Source: JALHST01 sp038316335 (GTDB lineage: Bacteria > Bacteroidota > Bacteroidia > Flavobacteriales > Flavobacteriaceae). From it: a DNA stretch of 35,804 nt. Below are positions 7,569 to 17,156 of the stretch, piece after piece. The stretch lies in contig JBBQAM010000041.1 in NCBI GenBank assembly GCA_038316335.1, positions 1-35,804 on the forward strand, read 5' to 3'. The notes beneath the pieces are model-generated. The model had not been told where the DNA came from, did no database searches, and saw only the letters and a list, made by a program, of their open reading frames with translations. Numbering within the stretch: position 1 is the first letter of the stretch; each line of letters opens with the position of its first letter. The position numbers and the translations under genes were made by a program.

Positions 7569-10500
7569 ATGGGTAAATCAATTACTATTTCAACACTTCT
7601 TTATTTCTGTATCCTAGTGGGAGGGCCACTTGTTTTTGCCCAGGAATCCCGATTATTAAGAAGCCCTTCGATCAGCGGTGCTAAAATTTCGTTCGTTTAT
7701 GCAGGTGATATCTGGGTGGCAAACAAGGATGGCTCGCATGTTGAGCGAATTACGGCTTTTGATGGGGTCGAAGCCAATCCGCAATTCTCTCCAGATGGCC
7801 AATCAATCGCCTTTAACGGGGAGTATGACGGTAATATGGATGTATATGTAGTATCGGTTTATGGTGGCGACCCAAAAAGACTGACATGGCATCCTGGAAC
7901 CGACAAGGTAACGGGTTGGTCTCCTGATGGAACAGAAATAATGTTTACTTCTGGCCGCAAGAATGCACCCTATCAAGATCTTGATCAATTGTGGGAAGTT
8001 TCCGTGGAAGGTACTAACCCAACGCCTTTTGATCTGCCCAGGGCGGCGAATGGTAAATTCTCACCCGATGGATCGCTGTTTGTTTACGAACAGATCGCCC
8101 CCTGGGAAACCGAGTTTAGAAATTACAGGGGAGGCCAAAATGGCCCCCTTAGGATCTTTGATCTAAAAACGCATGCAACCCGGAAATTACCTTGGGAGAA
8201 TAGTCGGGATATCGATCCTGTATGGATGAATGATACGATCTACTTTCTATCCGATCGTGATTTAGCAATGAATATCTGGGCGTATGACATCCCAACTAAT
8301 ACTGTAAAACAAGTGACCTTCTTTAAAGAATTCGATTGCAAGAATCTAGCGGGCGACAATGAAACACTTATTTTCGAAAACGAAGGCTACCTATATACCT
8401 TAGCGCGCGGTTCAGATACCCCAGTAAAACTATCGATACATATAACTGGTGATTTTCCATGGACCCGACCTCATTGGAGTACCATTGAAAAATATATTGA
8501 ATCTGCAGCTATTTCCCCAAATGGGAAACGCATAGCCCTGTCGGCAAGAGGGGATATATTTACGGTTCCTGCAAAAAAAGGAGACGTTAGAAATATTTCC
8601 AATAGTCCGGGTATTGCAGATAGAGCTGTAGCCTGGTCGCCTGACGGCAAAAGTATCAGCTGGTTTTCAGATGAGGGAGGTGAATATCAATTGCTCATTT
8701 CCGATCAGTTTGGAAAAACGAAAAGAACGATTCCCATTGAAAATCCGACATTCTATTATGAACCATCTTGGTCGCCTGATTCAAAATATATAAGTTTTTA
8801 TAATGAAAATAGAACCTTATTGCTTGTTGACGTTAGTTCTGGCAAGCTCACGGAAATAGATTCGGAAGGGTTTGCCCATCCTGAACACGTAATTTTTGGC
8901 GAATGGTCACCAGATTCTAAATGGCTTGCCTATACCAAAAGATTAACGAATGAATATTCCTCCATCTTCGTTTATTCATTGGATCAGAAAAAATCTTTTC
9001 AATTGACCGATGGCATGGCGAATTGCAAAATGCCTGCCTGGGATAAAAGTGGCAAGTATCTCTATTTTATGGCAAGTATCGATTATGGAATGAATGTAGG
9101 GTGGCTAGACATGTCGTCTTTTGATCATCCGGTTACGAGTTCTATTTACATGGCCGTTTTATCAAAAGAAACGGTGTCTCCTTTAGCTCCGGAAAGTGAT
9201 GACGAAGTGCCGGATAAAGACAAGGAACCCGAAGCTGACAAAACAAAATCAGGAAAGAAGAAAGGTGAAGCAACTCAAGATAAAGAAAGTGAAAAGAAAA
9301 TCGAACCCGTAAAGATCGACTTCGAAGGATTACAGCAACGCATAATAGCCTTGCCGGTTCCTGCAAAAATGTATGTTCAATTAGAAACTGCAACAGAAGG
9401 CGTTCTGCTTTACTCCGAACAAGTACCCTCTGAAGAGGGGCTATCGCTCCATCGATTTACGTTGGAAGCAAGAACTCCGGAAAAAGTGGTGGATGGGATC
9501 TCTATGTTTAAGATTGCCGCCGAAGGCGAGAAATATCTGTATGTAACAAAAGACAATCAATTTATAATCTCTGAGGTAACCGAATCGCCGGATCTCGCGG
9601 AAGAAACTTTATCAATTACGGATATTAAAATAAAAATTGATCCGATTCTTGAATGGCACCAGATATTTAGGGAAGCGTGGAGATACCAGCGCGATTATTT
9701 TTATGTTGAAAATATTCATGGCTTGGATATGGATTGGGCTTATAAAACCTATTCCCAATGGATCGATCATGTAAAGCATCGGTCAGATCTTAATTATGTA
9801 CTCGATATTTTTAGTGGGGAAACTTCCATTGGACACTCATTTGTCGGAGGTGGTGATTATCCTGAAGTCGATAAAGTACCTACAGGTTTGCTCGGTGCAG
9901 ATTTTATAATCGAAAATGGCGCCTATCGTATCAAAAAAATATACACCGGTGAAAGTTGGAATGCCAAGGTGCGAGCACCTTTAAGTGGCCCAGGCCTACC
10001 TATTAAAGAAGGTGATTACTTATTGGCGGTGAATGGTATTCCGCTTGACACCGCCAAAAATCTGTATTCCTATTTTGCGCAAACCGCAGATAAACAAATT
10101 ACAATTTCAACCAATTCCAAACCTGTTTTGAAGGATGCCAAGGAATTCACAGTTGTCCCCGTTAGCAGGGAATACAATCTGCGGCAACAAGATTGGGTAG
10201 AAAGTAACAGACGAAAAGTAGATTCCCTTTCTAATGGGAAGCTCGCGTATGTTTGGTTACCGGATACGGGCGAAGGTGGGTATACGAATTTCAATAGGTA
10301 TTATTTTGCACAAAAAAACAAAAAAGGAGCTATCATTGATGAACGTTTTAATCATGGAGGATCAATTGCCGATTACATCACAGATTTACTTTCAAGGGAA
10401 CTTCTCGGTTATTTCAATAATCCTACTGCCGACAAGCAGCCCTTCACCGCGCCTAATGCAGGAATTTGGGGGCCGAAAGTCATGATCATCAATGAAATGG

Positions 10501-10859
10501 CGGGTTCAGGTGGAGACATGCTGCCTTATATGTTTAAAATGCGAAAAATTGGTCCCTTGGTAGGCACAAAGACATGGGGAGGCCTTGTCGGAATTTGGGA
10601 TGTTCCCAATCTTATTGATGGAGGATATATCACTGCACCCCGAGGCGGCTTCTTTAATACAAAAGGGGAATGGGATGTTGAAAATATTGGCATTAGTCCG
10701 GATGTTATGATAGAACAAGACGCGAAAGCAGTAATCGAGGGTCACGACCCCCAATTGGAAAAAGCAGTTGAAGTGGCTATGGAGTTACTAAAAACACAAG
10801 AAATAAATTTACTGCCCCAACCTAAAGATCCCATACGCGTACTAAGACCAAAAAATTAA
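7569..10859 (+). CDS. Tricorn-like S41 peptidase, exported
   Basis: A 1096-residue exported homologue of tricorn protease. Order: signal peptide (cut near VFAQ-ES, residue 24); WD40/PD40 propeller repeats with many PDG turns (about 30-310 and 330-530); a Lys/Glu-rich linker (about 541-585); the C1 helical part with FSGETSIGHSF; a PDZ domain (about 790-860, core GDYLLAVNGI); and the S41 core. By analogy with archaeal tricorn, His756, nucleophile Ser980 in NEMAGSGGD and Glu1038 in DVENIG form the active site, all present. ATG 7569 fits the signal peptide; the in-frame TTG at 7539 does not. Likely degrades peptides in the periplasm, together with the DPP4-type gene 34 bases downstream. Confidence 0.93.
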   Translation: MGKSITISTLLYFCILVGGPLVFAQESRLLRSPSISGAKISFVYAGDIWVANKDGSHVERITAFDGVEANPQFSPDGQSIAFNGEYDGNMDVYVVSVYGGDPKRLTWHPGTDKVTGWSPDGTEIMFTSGRKNAPYQDLDQLWEVSVEGTNPTPFDLPRAANGKFSPDGSLFVYEQIAPWETEFRNYRGGQNGPLRIFDLKTHATRKLPWENSRDIDPVWMNDTIYFLSDRDLAMNIWAYDIPTNTVKQVTFFKEFDCKNLAGDNETLIFENEGYLYTLARGSDTPVKLSIHITGDFPWTRPHWSTIEKYIESAAISPNGKRIALSARGDIFTVPAKKGDVRNISNSPGIADRAVAWSPDGKSISWFSDEGGEYQLLISDQFGKTKRTIPIENPTFYYEPSWSPDSKYISFYNENRTLLLVDVSSGKLTEIDSEGFAHPEHVIFGEWSPDSKWLAYTKRLTNEYSSIFVYSLDQKKSFQLTDGMANCKMPAWDKSGKYLYFMASIDYGMNVGWLDMSSFDHPVTSSIYMAVLSKETVSPLAPESDDEVPDKDKEPEADKTKSGKKKGEATQDKESEKKIEPVKIDFEGLQQRIIALPVPAKMYVQLETATEGVLLYSEQVPSEEGLSLHRFTLEARTPEKVVDGISMFKIAAEGEKYLYVTKDNQFIISEVTESPDLAEETLSITDIKIKIDPILEWHQIFREAWRYQRDYFYVENIHGLDMDWAYKTYSQWIDHVKHRSDLNYVLDIFSGETSIGHSFVGGGDYPEVDKVPTGLLGADFIIENGAYRIKKIYTGESWNAKVRAPLSGPGLPIKEGDYLLAVNGIPLDTAKNLYSYFAQTADKQITISTNSKPVLKDAKEFTVVPVSREYNLRQQDWVESNRRKVDSLSNGKLAYVWLPDTGEGGYTNFNRYYFAQKNKKGAIIDERFNHGGSIADYITDLLSRELLGYFNNPTADKQPFTAPNAGIWGPKVMIINEMAGSGGDMLPYMFKMRKIGPLVGTKTWGGLVGIWDVPNLIDGGYITAPRGGFFNTKGEWDVENIGISPDVMIEQDAKAVIEGHDPQLEKAVEVAMELLKTQEINLLPQPKDPIRVLRPKN

Positions 10860-10893
10860 AAAAAATAAAGCAACTTCAACAAAAAATAGCATC

Positions 10894-13143
10894 ATGAATT
10901 TTAAAATGATCCCGCTGATCGTAGTATGCCTACTACTTCGTGTTCACCTAGTAACCGCCCAAGAAGCCACAGATCCGAGCTTATTATCGATAGATCGGAT
11001 TTTTTCAGGTGAATTCAGACCCGAAAGTCAAAGACCCATTCAATGGATAGAAAACGGAAATGCCTTTGTCACAATCGAAAAATCGGCTACGTTGCCTGAC
11101 ACGGATGAATTAGTGCGCTACACCAGTGCCACCCAAGAAAGAACGATCTTCGCCCCTGCCGAAGCTTTGAATAGTTTGCCAATAGAAAGTTTCACCCTTT
11201 CCCCGGATGGGTCAAAAATTTTAATTTTCACCAATTCAAGTCGGGTGTGGCGTTCAAATACCAAAGGGGATTATTGGGTGTATGATTTAACATTAAAGAC
11301 CTTAAAACAATTGGGGGGCACCCTTGGGGATTCTTCGCTGATGTTCGCCAAGTTTTCAGCTGACAACCGTTTCGTTTATTATGTGCACAAATTCAATATC
11401 TACAAAGAGGATTTTAACTCAGGAATGATCACCCAATTGACGAATGACGGAACCGGTGGTATTATCAATGGAACTTTCGATTGGGCGTATGAAGAAGAAT
11501 TTGGAAAAAGAGATGGATTTTCGATCAGTCCGAATGATGCATACATTGCCTTTTGGCAATTGGATGCCTCTGAAATTGGCACCTTCTACATGATCAATAA
11601 TACCGATTCGATTTATTCAAGACCCATTCCGCTTCAATACCCTAAAGTCGGGCAAGATCCGGCCGGCGCTAAAATCGGAGTATTAAATCTGACAAAGAAC
11701 GACATCGTTTGGGTGCCGTTACCTGGAGGAGAAAAAGAAAATTACATTCCGGGAATGCAGTGGGTAAACGCGGATTTGTTATTGATCCAACAAATGAATC
11801 GACATCAAAATCAATTGACGGTATGGTCCTATACCCCCTCTTCTAAAAAACTTTCGAAAGTGTATGTCGAGGAGGAAGCAACCTGGATCGATTTAGGATA
11901 TCCCGATATTTCTTCCAATAGCTGGGGAAATAACGATCTGCCCATAGTTGATAAGGGCATGTCATTTTTGCGAATGACCGAAAACGATGCATGGCGCCAT
12001 ATTTACTGCGTATCTATTGCGACAGGGGCAAAAACCCTTGTTACACCTTTTAACTATGACGTGGCCTCTATGAAAGTGGCTACTGACAAGGATGCTTATT
12101 TTATTGCCTCACCAACCAATAGCACGCAACGCTATTTGTATCGCACGGATCTAAATGGAAAGGGGAACGTGAAAAGAGTAACCCCTGACACATTCAGCGG
12201 CGTCAATAATTATAATATTTCCCCGAATGGCAAGTATGCCGTTCATACGTATCAAAGTTCAAAAGAAGTTCCAACGGTTAACTTTGTTCATTTACCAGAT
12301 CATAAAATCATCAAAGAATTAGTGGCTAACCAAGCGTACCGGCAGCAGCTTGAAGCGCTTCAAGCACCGGAAGTCAAATTCACGAAGGTCACCACCGAGG
12401 AAGGTGTTGAAATCGATGTGCGGATGGTATTGCCGACCCACTTTGATCCCTCCAAAAAATATCCGGTCTTATTTCATGTATATGGAGAGCCTTGGGGGCA
12501 AGTAGCCACAGATACCCAAATAGGCATGTGGAACATCTTCATGGCGCAAAATGGCTATGTGATCATCGATATGGATAATCGAGGGACCCCCTGTTTAAAG
12601 GGGAGCGCATGGCGTAAAAGTATCTACCGGAAAATAGGCGTTATCAACACAAGGGATCAGGCTTTGGCCGCTAAGGAAATCCTAAAACTCGATTATTTAG
12701 ATCCCAAGCGCACCGCGGTCTGGGGTTGGAGTGGCGGCGGCAGTATGACGCTCAATCTGCTATTTCAATTTCCGGAAATCTACAAAACGGGGGTGGCGGT
12801 AGCGGCTGTTTCCAATCAACTGATTTACGACAATATATACCAAGAACGGTATATGGGGCTACCATCTGAGAATAAGGAGGATTTTATAAACGGTTCCCCG
12901 GTTACCTATGCTAAGAATCTGGTCGGAAATTTATTGGTGATGCACGGTACGGGGGATGATAATGTACACTACCAAAGTGCAGAGATTTTAATCAACGAAT
13001 TAATAAAACAAAACAAACAATTTCAAATTATGCCGTATCCAAATCGTTCCCATGGAATTTGGGAAGGCGAAAATACGCAGCGACATTTGTATACCTTGTT
13101 GACCAATTATATCATGGGTCATACCCCTCCTAATAAACTATAA
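10894..13143 (+). CDS. S9B dipeptidyl peptidase IV (DPP4)
   Basis: A 749-residue exported serine peptidase: signal peptide (cut near TAQE, residue 23), eight-bladed propeller (about 60-450) and C-terminal alpha/beta-hydrolase (about 490-740). The catalytic triad is complete: Ser613 in GWSGGG, Asp688 in HGTGDDNVHY, His720 in NRSHGIW. DWAYEEEFG with Glu200-202 is the double-Glu motif that holds the substrate N-terminus in DPP4, so it should release X-Pro or X-Ala dipeptides rather than act as an acylaminoacyl peptidase. It starts 34 bases after the tricorn-like gene with no terminator between, consistent with an operon in which one makes peptides and the other trims proline-containing ones. Confidence 0.93.
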   Translation: MNFKMIPLIVVCLLLRVHLVTAQEATDPSLLSIDRIFSGEFRPESQRPIQWIENGNAFVTIEKSATLPDTDELVRYTSATQERTIFAPAEALNSLPIESFTLSPDGSKILIFTNSSRVWRSNTKGDYWVYDLTLKTLKQLGGTLGDSSLMFAKFSADNRFVYYVHKFNIYKEDFNSGMITQLTNDGTGGIINGTFDWAYEEEFGKRDGFSISPNDAYIAFWQLDASEIGTFYMINNTDSIYSRPIPLQYPKVGQDPAGAKIGVLNLTKNDIVWVPLPGGEKENYIPGMQWVNADLLLIQQMNRHQNQLTVWSYTPSSKKLSKVYVEEEATWIDLGYPDISSNSWGNNDLPIVDKGMSFLRMTENDAWRHIYCVSIATGAKTLVTPFNYDVASMKVATDKDAYFIASPTNSTQRYLYRTDLNGKGNVKRVTPDTFSGVNNYNISPNGKYAVHTYQSSKEVPTVNFVHLPDHKIIKELVANQAYRQQLEALQAPEVKFTKVTTEEGVEIDVRMVLPTHFDPSKKYPVLFHVYGEPWGQVATDTQIGMWNIFMAQNGYVIIDMDNRGTPCLKGSAWRKSIYRKIGVINTRDQALAAKEILKLDYLDPKRTAVWGWSGGGSMTLNLLFQFPEIYKTGVAVAAVSNQLIYDNIYQERYMGLPSENKEDFINGSPVTYAKNLVGNLLVMHGTGDDNVHYQSAEILINELIKQNKQFQIMPYPNRSHGIWEGENTQRHLYTLLTNYIMGHTPPNKL

Positions 13144-13279
13144 TTCGTTTAATAGCGTTAATTAAATCTATTGATATTGCAATAGCCCACTTCAACTTAC
13201 TTAAAGCGTAACAGGAAAGCGCCAGCCAATCGGTCATGTATTGGATACCTTCTGTTACATAATTTGAACCAACTCAGGG

Positions 13280-13981
13280 ATGATAGGAATAATAGCAATA
13301 CTTGCCATCTCTTGGCTTCTACTTTTCCTCATTGAAAAAGAGACCCTTTTAGTGCTAGGATTTCTGCCCTTAGGGAAAAGATGTACACAATTTTTAATCG
13401 GATTTGCTATTACTGGAATACTCTGCTTTCTTGTGCAATATTTAGAGGCCTATTTAAAATCATCCCTATGGATTTTGAATGAACGGATTACTGTTGGAAT
13501 TTTTTTAAAATCGTTTTGGTGGGACATTAAATCAGTCGTAACCGAAGAACTTATTTTTCGTGGAGCTATTCTCTATCTGCTAATCCAAAAAATCGGTTCA
13601 AAAAAGAGCATCTTGATTTCCGCCATTGCCTTCGGAATCTATCATTGGTTCTCCTACGGCGTTATCGGAAATGCCCTCGCAATGATCTTGGTATTTCTTG
13701 GAACCGGATTGATGGGATATGCCTGGGCATGGGCATTCTCGAAAACCAAGTCTATTATGCTGCCATTCGGACTTCATCTGGGATGGAATTTTATCTATAA
13801 CACAGTATTTTCAAAAGGCCCTCTGGGTGAATTGGTGCTAATTTCGCAAGGCGGACATCCATTGGCCGATTCGGCCTCCCTTTTGAATTTTGTAAGTGGA
13901 TTAATATTAGTCCCGGTATTCGTACTACTTTATGTTAACTTCTTTGTAAAGGATACTGCGGATCTTAAAACGGAAACTTAA
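13280..13981 (+). CDS. CPBP family intramembrane metalloprotease
   Basis: A 233-residue protein with about six membrane helices and the CPBP motifs: EELIFRGA (Glu89, Glu90, Arg94), AFGIYHW (His122), and LPFGLHLGWN (His166, Asn170), all four classical motif residues of the CAAX-protease-like family. The arrangement GLHLGWNF near the C-terminus is closer to the typical bacterial Abi proteins than the copy at 5445. The substrate is unknown. The upstream 136 bases hold CTATTG/CAATAG with a six-base loop, without a T-run. Likely a single transcription unit. Confidence 0.85.
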   Translation: MIGIIAILAISWLLLFLIEKETLLVLGFLPLGKRCTQFLIGFAITGILCFLVQYLEAYLKSSLWILNERITVGIFLKSFWWDIKSVVTEELIFRGAILYLLIQKIGSKKSILISAIAFGIYHWFSYGVIGNALAMILVFLGTGLMGYAWAWAFSKTKSIMLPFGLHLGWNFIYNTVFSKGPLGELVLISQGGHPLADSASLLNFVSGLILVPVFVLLYVNFFVKDTADLKTET

Positions 13982-14154
13982 TGAATTAAGATACCAAAGA
14001 CGGTTTCAAATGAATAGCGAGCGCCCAATTACCAATGAATCTAGAGTAGTACCGGAACCCAGAAACTCGATCCATATGGATTGGATTTCTTACATTAGCT
14101 ACAAGGCAACGTGACTGATGGCATACCGAGCTTTCTAGGCCCGTTGATTAAATT

Positions 14155-15078
14155 ATGAAAAACAGCAACCTCTTTATTCTTTCCCTTTCACTTGTTAGCC
14201 TTTTTTTCAGTTGTACGATTGCAAAAAAAACAAAATCAAACACGGCAGATACTAACAGGATTGTCATACCCTTCGAAATCACCGAATTCAATAATATAAA
14301 AATCAGGACCATCCTGAACGGAACGGATAGTCTCGACTTAAAATTTGATTCGGGAACAACAGGTTTGCTGCTTACCCATACCGCGATTCAAGAAAAAACG
14401 CATTTGCTTGATGATGGAAGTGAAAATACGCCAACACAAAATTATGTAAGACTTAAATCACTGGCGACGTTGCAAATTGGCATACGCACATGGGATAGTT
14501 TGGAGATTTACCCGGTTCTTCTTTCAGGCCAAGAAACCGATGGTCGGTTTGGTTGGGACCTATTCAAAAACAGCATTGTACGAATAGATTATGACAAAAT
14601 GGAAATGATCATTCAGGATACGCTTCCCGATGTGAGCGCCTATACCAAATCGAAACTTACAGAAACCAATACCCTGCTCTGCCTAGAGGGCAAAATCAGT
14701 ATAAAGAACAAAGATTATAAGGGTCGTTTCTTATTCGATACGGGATATCAAAAGGCCGTTTTATTAGATAGTGTACTTATGGCAGAACAAGCTTTCCCAA
14801 AAGACCTGCGGGTGATCAAACAGAATCAACTAAGAAATGGAGCCGGTGAATTATTTGTGACCAAGGTCGTAGAATTACCGCAATTGACCATTGGGGGTCA
14901 AGTGCTATTTGATGTACCTGTTCAGTTGTTGAACAAAACCAATCCGGCTGGGTTTAAAACCCACATTTTAGGCAATGAATTATTAAAACGGTTCAATACG
15001 GTATTGGATTTAAAACAAGGGTATATCTATTTCCAAAGAAACAGTTTATTCAATAAACCCTATAGCGACGCTTCCTAA
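14155..15078 (+). CDS. Retropepsin-like aspartyl protease family lipoprotein
   Basis: A 307-residue protein with a lipoprotein signal (lipobox SLFFSC, Cys20), so probably anchored on the periplasmic side or at the surface. Two aspartyl-protease-like halves follow: KFDSGTTG with Asp65-Ser66-Gly67 and FLFDTGYQ with Asp195-Thr196-Gly197, each followed by the hydrophobic strand of the fold, and an end GNELLKRFNTVLDL that closes the second half. One chain therefore supplies both active-site loops, as in pepsin-like pseudo-dimers. Peptidase activity is inferred from the motifs only. A 12-bp palindrome ATCCATATGGAT lies upstream at 14070-14081. Confidence 0.8.
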   Translation: MKNSNLFILSLSLVSLFFSCTIAKKTKSNTADTNRIVIPFEITEFNNIKIRTILNGTDSLDLKFDSGTTGLLLTHTAIQEKTHLLDDGSENTPTQNYVRLKSLATLQIGIRTWDSLEIYPVLLSGQETDGRFGWDLFKNSIVRIDYDKMEMIIQDTLPDVSAYTKSKLTETNTLLCLEGKISIKNKDYKGRFLFDTGYQKAVLLDSVLMAEQAFPKDLRVIKQNQLRNGAGELFVTKVVELPQLTIGGQVLFDVPVQLLNKTNPAGFKTHILGNELLKRFNTVLDLKQGYIYFQRNSLFNKPYSDAS

Positions 15079-15177
15079 AAATAAAACGGCAAGGATTGCC
15101 TAAGAAGTAGCTTTGCTCGCCTTCAAAACTACCTGAATTTGCGTTATTCACATTCCGGGGTAGCATACGCTTGTTAT

Positions 15178-15208
15178 TTGCATAGGCGGTATAAATCAGA
15201 TATTTTTA
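15178..15208 (+). promoter_or_regulatory. Candidate Bacteroidota promoter of the LytTR gene
   Basis: TTG at 15178-15180, 20-base spacer, TATTTTTA at 15201-15208, one base off the Bacteroidota -7 consensus TAnnTTTG, about 38 bases before the preferred ATG 15246. Assigned by eye. Confidence 0.35.
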
Positions 15209-15245
15209 TATAGCATAAAAAAGTCTACTAGTGATATTTAATACC

Positions 15246-16076
15246 ATGCTGGGCTATACAATACCAAAAAAATATAAAATTACACTTGCTGCCTTCAGCG
15301 GCATCTTTGTGTGCTTATTTTTATTATTCTTTCAGCCGTTTGGCATTAATAATTACAGATCAGATGAAAAGATAAGCCTCATATTGATTCTTGTTGTATT
15401 CGCAATCGCCGCAATTATTTTTCTAAGTATCCTCTTCAATGAATTTATTATTCGGCCATTATTGTTCAAAACTGCCACGATCCTTCATTTTGTTACCTGG
15501 CTGATCTTTGAAATAATCATTGCCGCAACGTGCACTTTTTTACTATATAACATGCTGGGGGGATTTCATGATTTTAAGATATCGAGTTACTTAAGGCATA
15601 TCCTTGAACTAGGTACTGTTTTAGCGTTTCCCTTTGCGACAACCCTCTTTTATTTTAAACATACGAGCATTTTAAAAGCGTATTATGACGTGCTTTCTTC
15701 ATCAAAGGATGCCAATACCATGCAAGAAATCGTACTCCTGTCAGGGGATTATAAAAATGACCAAATTGCGTTGCCATTTAACACGATCGTGTTCATTGAA
15801 TCTGAGGATAATTATGTACGCTTGAATTATTTGGAAGACTTGAAATTAAAAAGATACCATATTCGAGCAACCCTTTCAAGTATGGAGCAAAAACTAACCC
15901 CTGAATTCTTTATGCGATGCAACCGATCTGTCATTGCCAATTTGATGTATCTAGAGTCCTTTAAAAACCATCAAAAAAAACTCAGCCTCAAATTAAAATC
16001 AGTTCCCGAGCCCATTCTGATTTCTAAATCCAATCAAAATAAAATCCGCTCCTTTATAGAAAAGAAGCCTGTTTAG
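15246..16076 (+). CDS. Membrane-anchored LytTR transcriptional regulator
   Basis: A 276-residue protein with four predicted membrane helices in the first half (about residues 13-135) and a C-terminal LytTR DNA-binding domain (about 170-270) carrying the usual landmarks: IVFIESEDNYVRL, RATLSSMEQKL, and FMRCNRSVIANL. There is no receiver domain, so it is not a standard two-component response regulator; the signal probably comes through the membrane part. ATG 15246 (MLGYTIP) is chosen over the in-frame GTG at 15231. Directly after the stop lies an exact direct repeat at 16081-16111, followed by the cupin gene, which is its most likely target. Confidence 0.85.
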   Translation: MLGYTIPKKYKITLAAFSGIFVCLFLLFFQPFGINNYRSDEKISLILILVVFAIAAIIFLSILFNEFIIRPLLFKTATILHFVTWLIFEIIIAATCTFLLYNMLGGFHDFKISSYLRHILELGTVLAFPFATTLFYFKHTSILKAYYDVLSSSKDANTMQEIVLLSGDYKNDQIALPFNTIVFIESEDNYVRLNYLEDLKLKRYHIRATLSSMEQKLTPEFFMRCNRSVIANLMYLESFKNHQKKLSLKLKSVPEPILISKSNQNKIRSFIEKKPV

Positions 16077-16080
16077 ATGG

Positions 16081-16111
16081 TTCATCCCTATATAAATAGT
16101 TTTCATCCCTA
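16081..16111 (+). promoter_or_regulatory. Putative LytTR operator: 10-bp direct repeat, 21-bp period
   Basis: TTCATCCCTA occurs at 16081-16090 and again at 16102-16111, start-to-start 21 bases. LytTR proteins are known to bind pairs of roughly 9-bp direct repeats two helical turns apart. The site lies between a LytTR gene (stop at 16076) and the next gene (ATG 16187). The repeat sequence itself does not match a published LytTR consensus that I can recall. Confidence 0.5.
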
Positions 16112-16186
16112 AACCCCAATTTGCCGTAACAAAAGGGTTTCAACTTCAGTCTGAGGTGCATATAAATCAATAAAAGCATTTTAGAA

Positions 16187-16993
16187 ATGAAAACACAAAT
16201 TTTAAAATCGGTCACAAATACCACAGGAACACATATAGTACTTGTTTGCCTCTGTTTACAATCATTTTTGGCATTCTCCCAACAAAAGGATGCCAGAACA
16301 ATTATTGAAGGCTATGCCGAAGATTACAAAAAGGATGTAACGTTTACAAAAGACATCACATTTGCCGTAAAAGTCGGCGACACGTTCTGGCATGTAATAG
16401 CAAAAGCCAAAACATCGGATTCCGAGGCAAAAGTCACGGTGCATGACGGGAAACCAGAAAGTCCCACCTTCTATTTCAATACAGATTTAGAAACATTAAA
16501 CAAGATTGATACAGGCGAAATGAATCCGCTTACCGGAGCGGCAAAAGCCTTTGAGACCGACTTCGCGCCATTTGATGCCGATGTTATGGAAGGATTTCAA
16601 CCCGATGGGGAATTTCTTAACACCTTATTATCCGTTTATTTCCATTTTTGGACAAAGGGGTTACCTGAGCGAATTCCGTATGGTTTGCCCTTGACACGTT
16701 TTACACATGGGGCCCAGGCTTCTATTTTTTATTACCAACCAGGATTCCGTTCGGGGTACGTCGCCATAAAAAAAGGACAACACGCCAACGAAGATGAGAA
16801 TTCAAAAACCAATCCGTTCCCAACCTTATTGATCGCCATAAAAGGGGCTGGGACAATGATCATAAATGGTGTTGAATCGAAGTTTTCCGCAGGGGAAGCT
16901 ATTTTGATTCCAGCCAATGTAAAACACGAATTTTTAAATGAAAATGAAGCACCTTTAGAATGCATTCTACTAATGTTCGGGGAGGGCGCTTGA
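16187..16993 (+). CDS. Exported SCP2-like / cupin fusion protein
   Basis: A 268-residue protein with a long signal peptide (cut near AFSQQ, residue 32). Residues about 35-135 resemble an SCP2 (sterol carrier) domain: a hydrophobic strand FAVKVGDTFWHVIA, then PTFYFNTDLETLNKI and the GEMNPLTGAAKA element typical of SCP2-like folds. Residues about 165-268 form a cupin_2 barrel ending with GAGTMIINGVESKF, AGEAILIPANVKHEF and the final LLMFGEG strand. Only one clear metal-type His (KHEF) is visible, so it may bind a ligand rather than act as a metalloenzyme. An SCP2-like plus cupin chain in the envelope suggests binding of a hydrophobic small molecule. Regulation by the upstream LytTR protein is inferred. 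Confidence 0.7.
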   Translation: MKTQILKSVTNTTGTHIVLVCLCLQSFLAFSQQKDARTIIEGYAEDYKKDVTFTKDITFAVKVGDTFWHVIAKAKTSDSEAKVTVHDGKPESPTFYFNTDLETLNKIDTGEMNPLTGAAKAFETDFAPFDADVMEGFQPDGEFLNTLLSVYFHFWTKGLPERIPYGLPLTRFTHGAQASIFYYQPGFRSGYVAIKKGQHANEDENSKTNPFPTLLIAIKGAGTMIINGVESKFSAGEAILIPANVKHEFLNENEAPLECILLMFGEGA

Positions 16994-17010
16994 ATCTAAA
17001 CAACCATAAA

Positions 17011-17051
17011 AAAACTCAAAAAATGGTCTTAGCGGCTGGTTAAGACCATTT
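17011..17051 (-). terminator. Intrinsic terminator of the ebo operon
   Basis: Perfect 11-bp stem AAATGGTCTTA (17021-17031) / TAAGACCATTT (17041-17051) with a nine-base loop. Read on the minus strand it is followed by TTTTTTGAGTTTTTTT, a proper U-tract, so it terminates the ebo transcript about 105 bases after eboF. On the plus strand the following T-run is weaker, but it may also stop cupin transcription. Confidence 0.8.
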
Positions 17052-17156
17052 ACATACTTTTGACTAGTATACGCATCATCAGTGGCTAGAAAGGCCATCG
17101 AAAATTAGGTGAAATATATGGGCCCTACCTAAGGAGTATGCAACATTAAAAGCACC

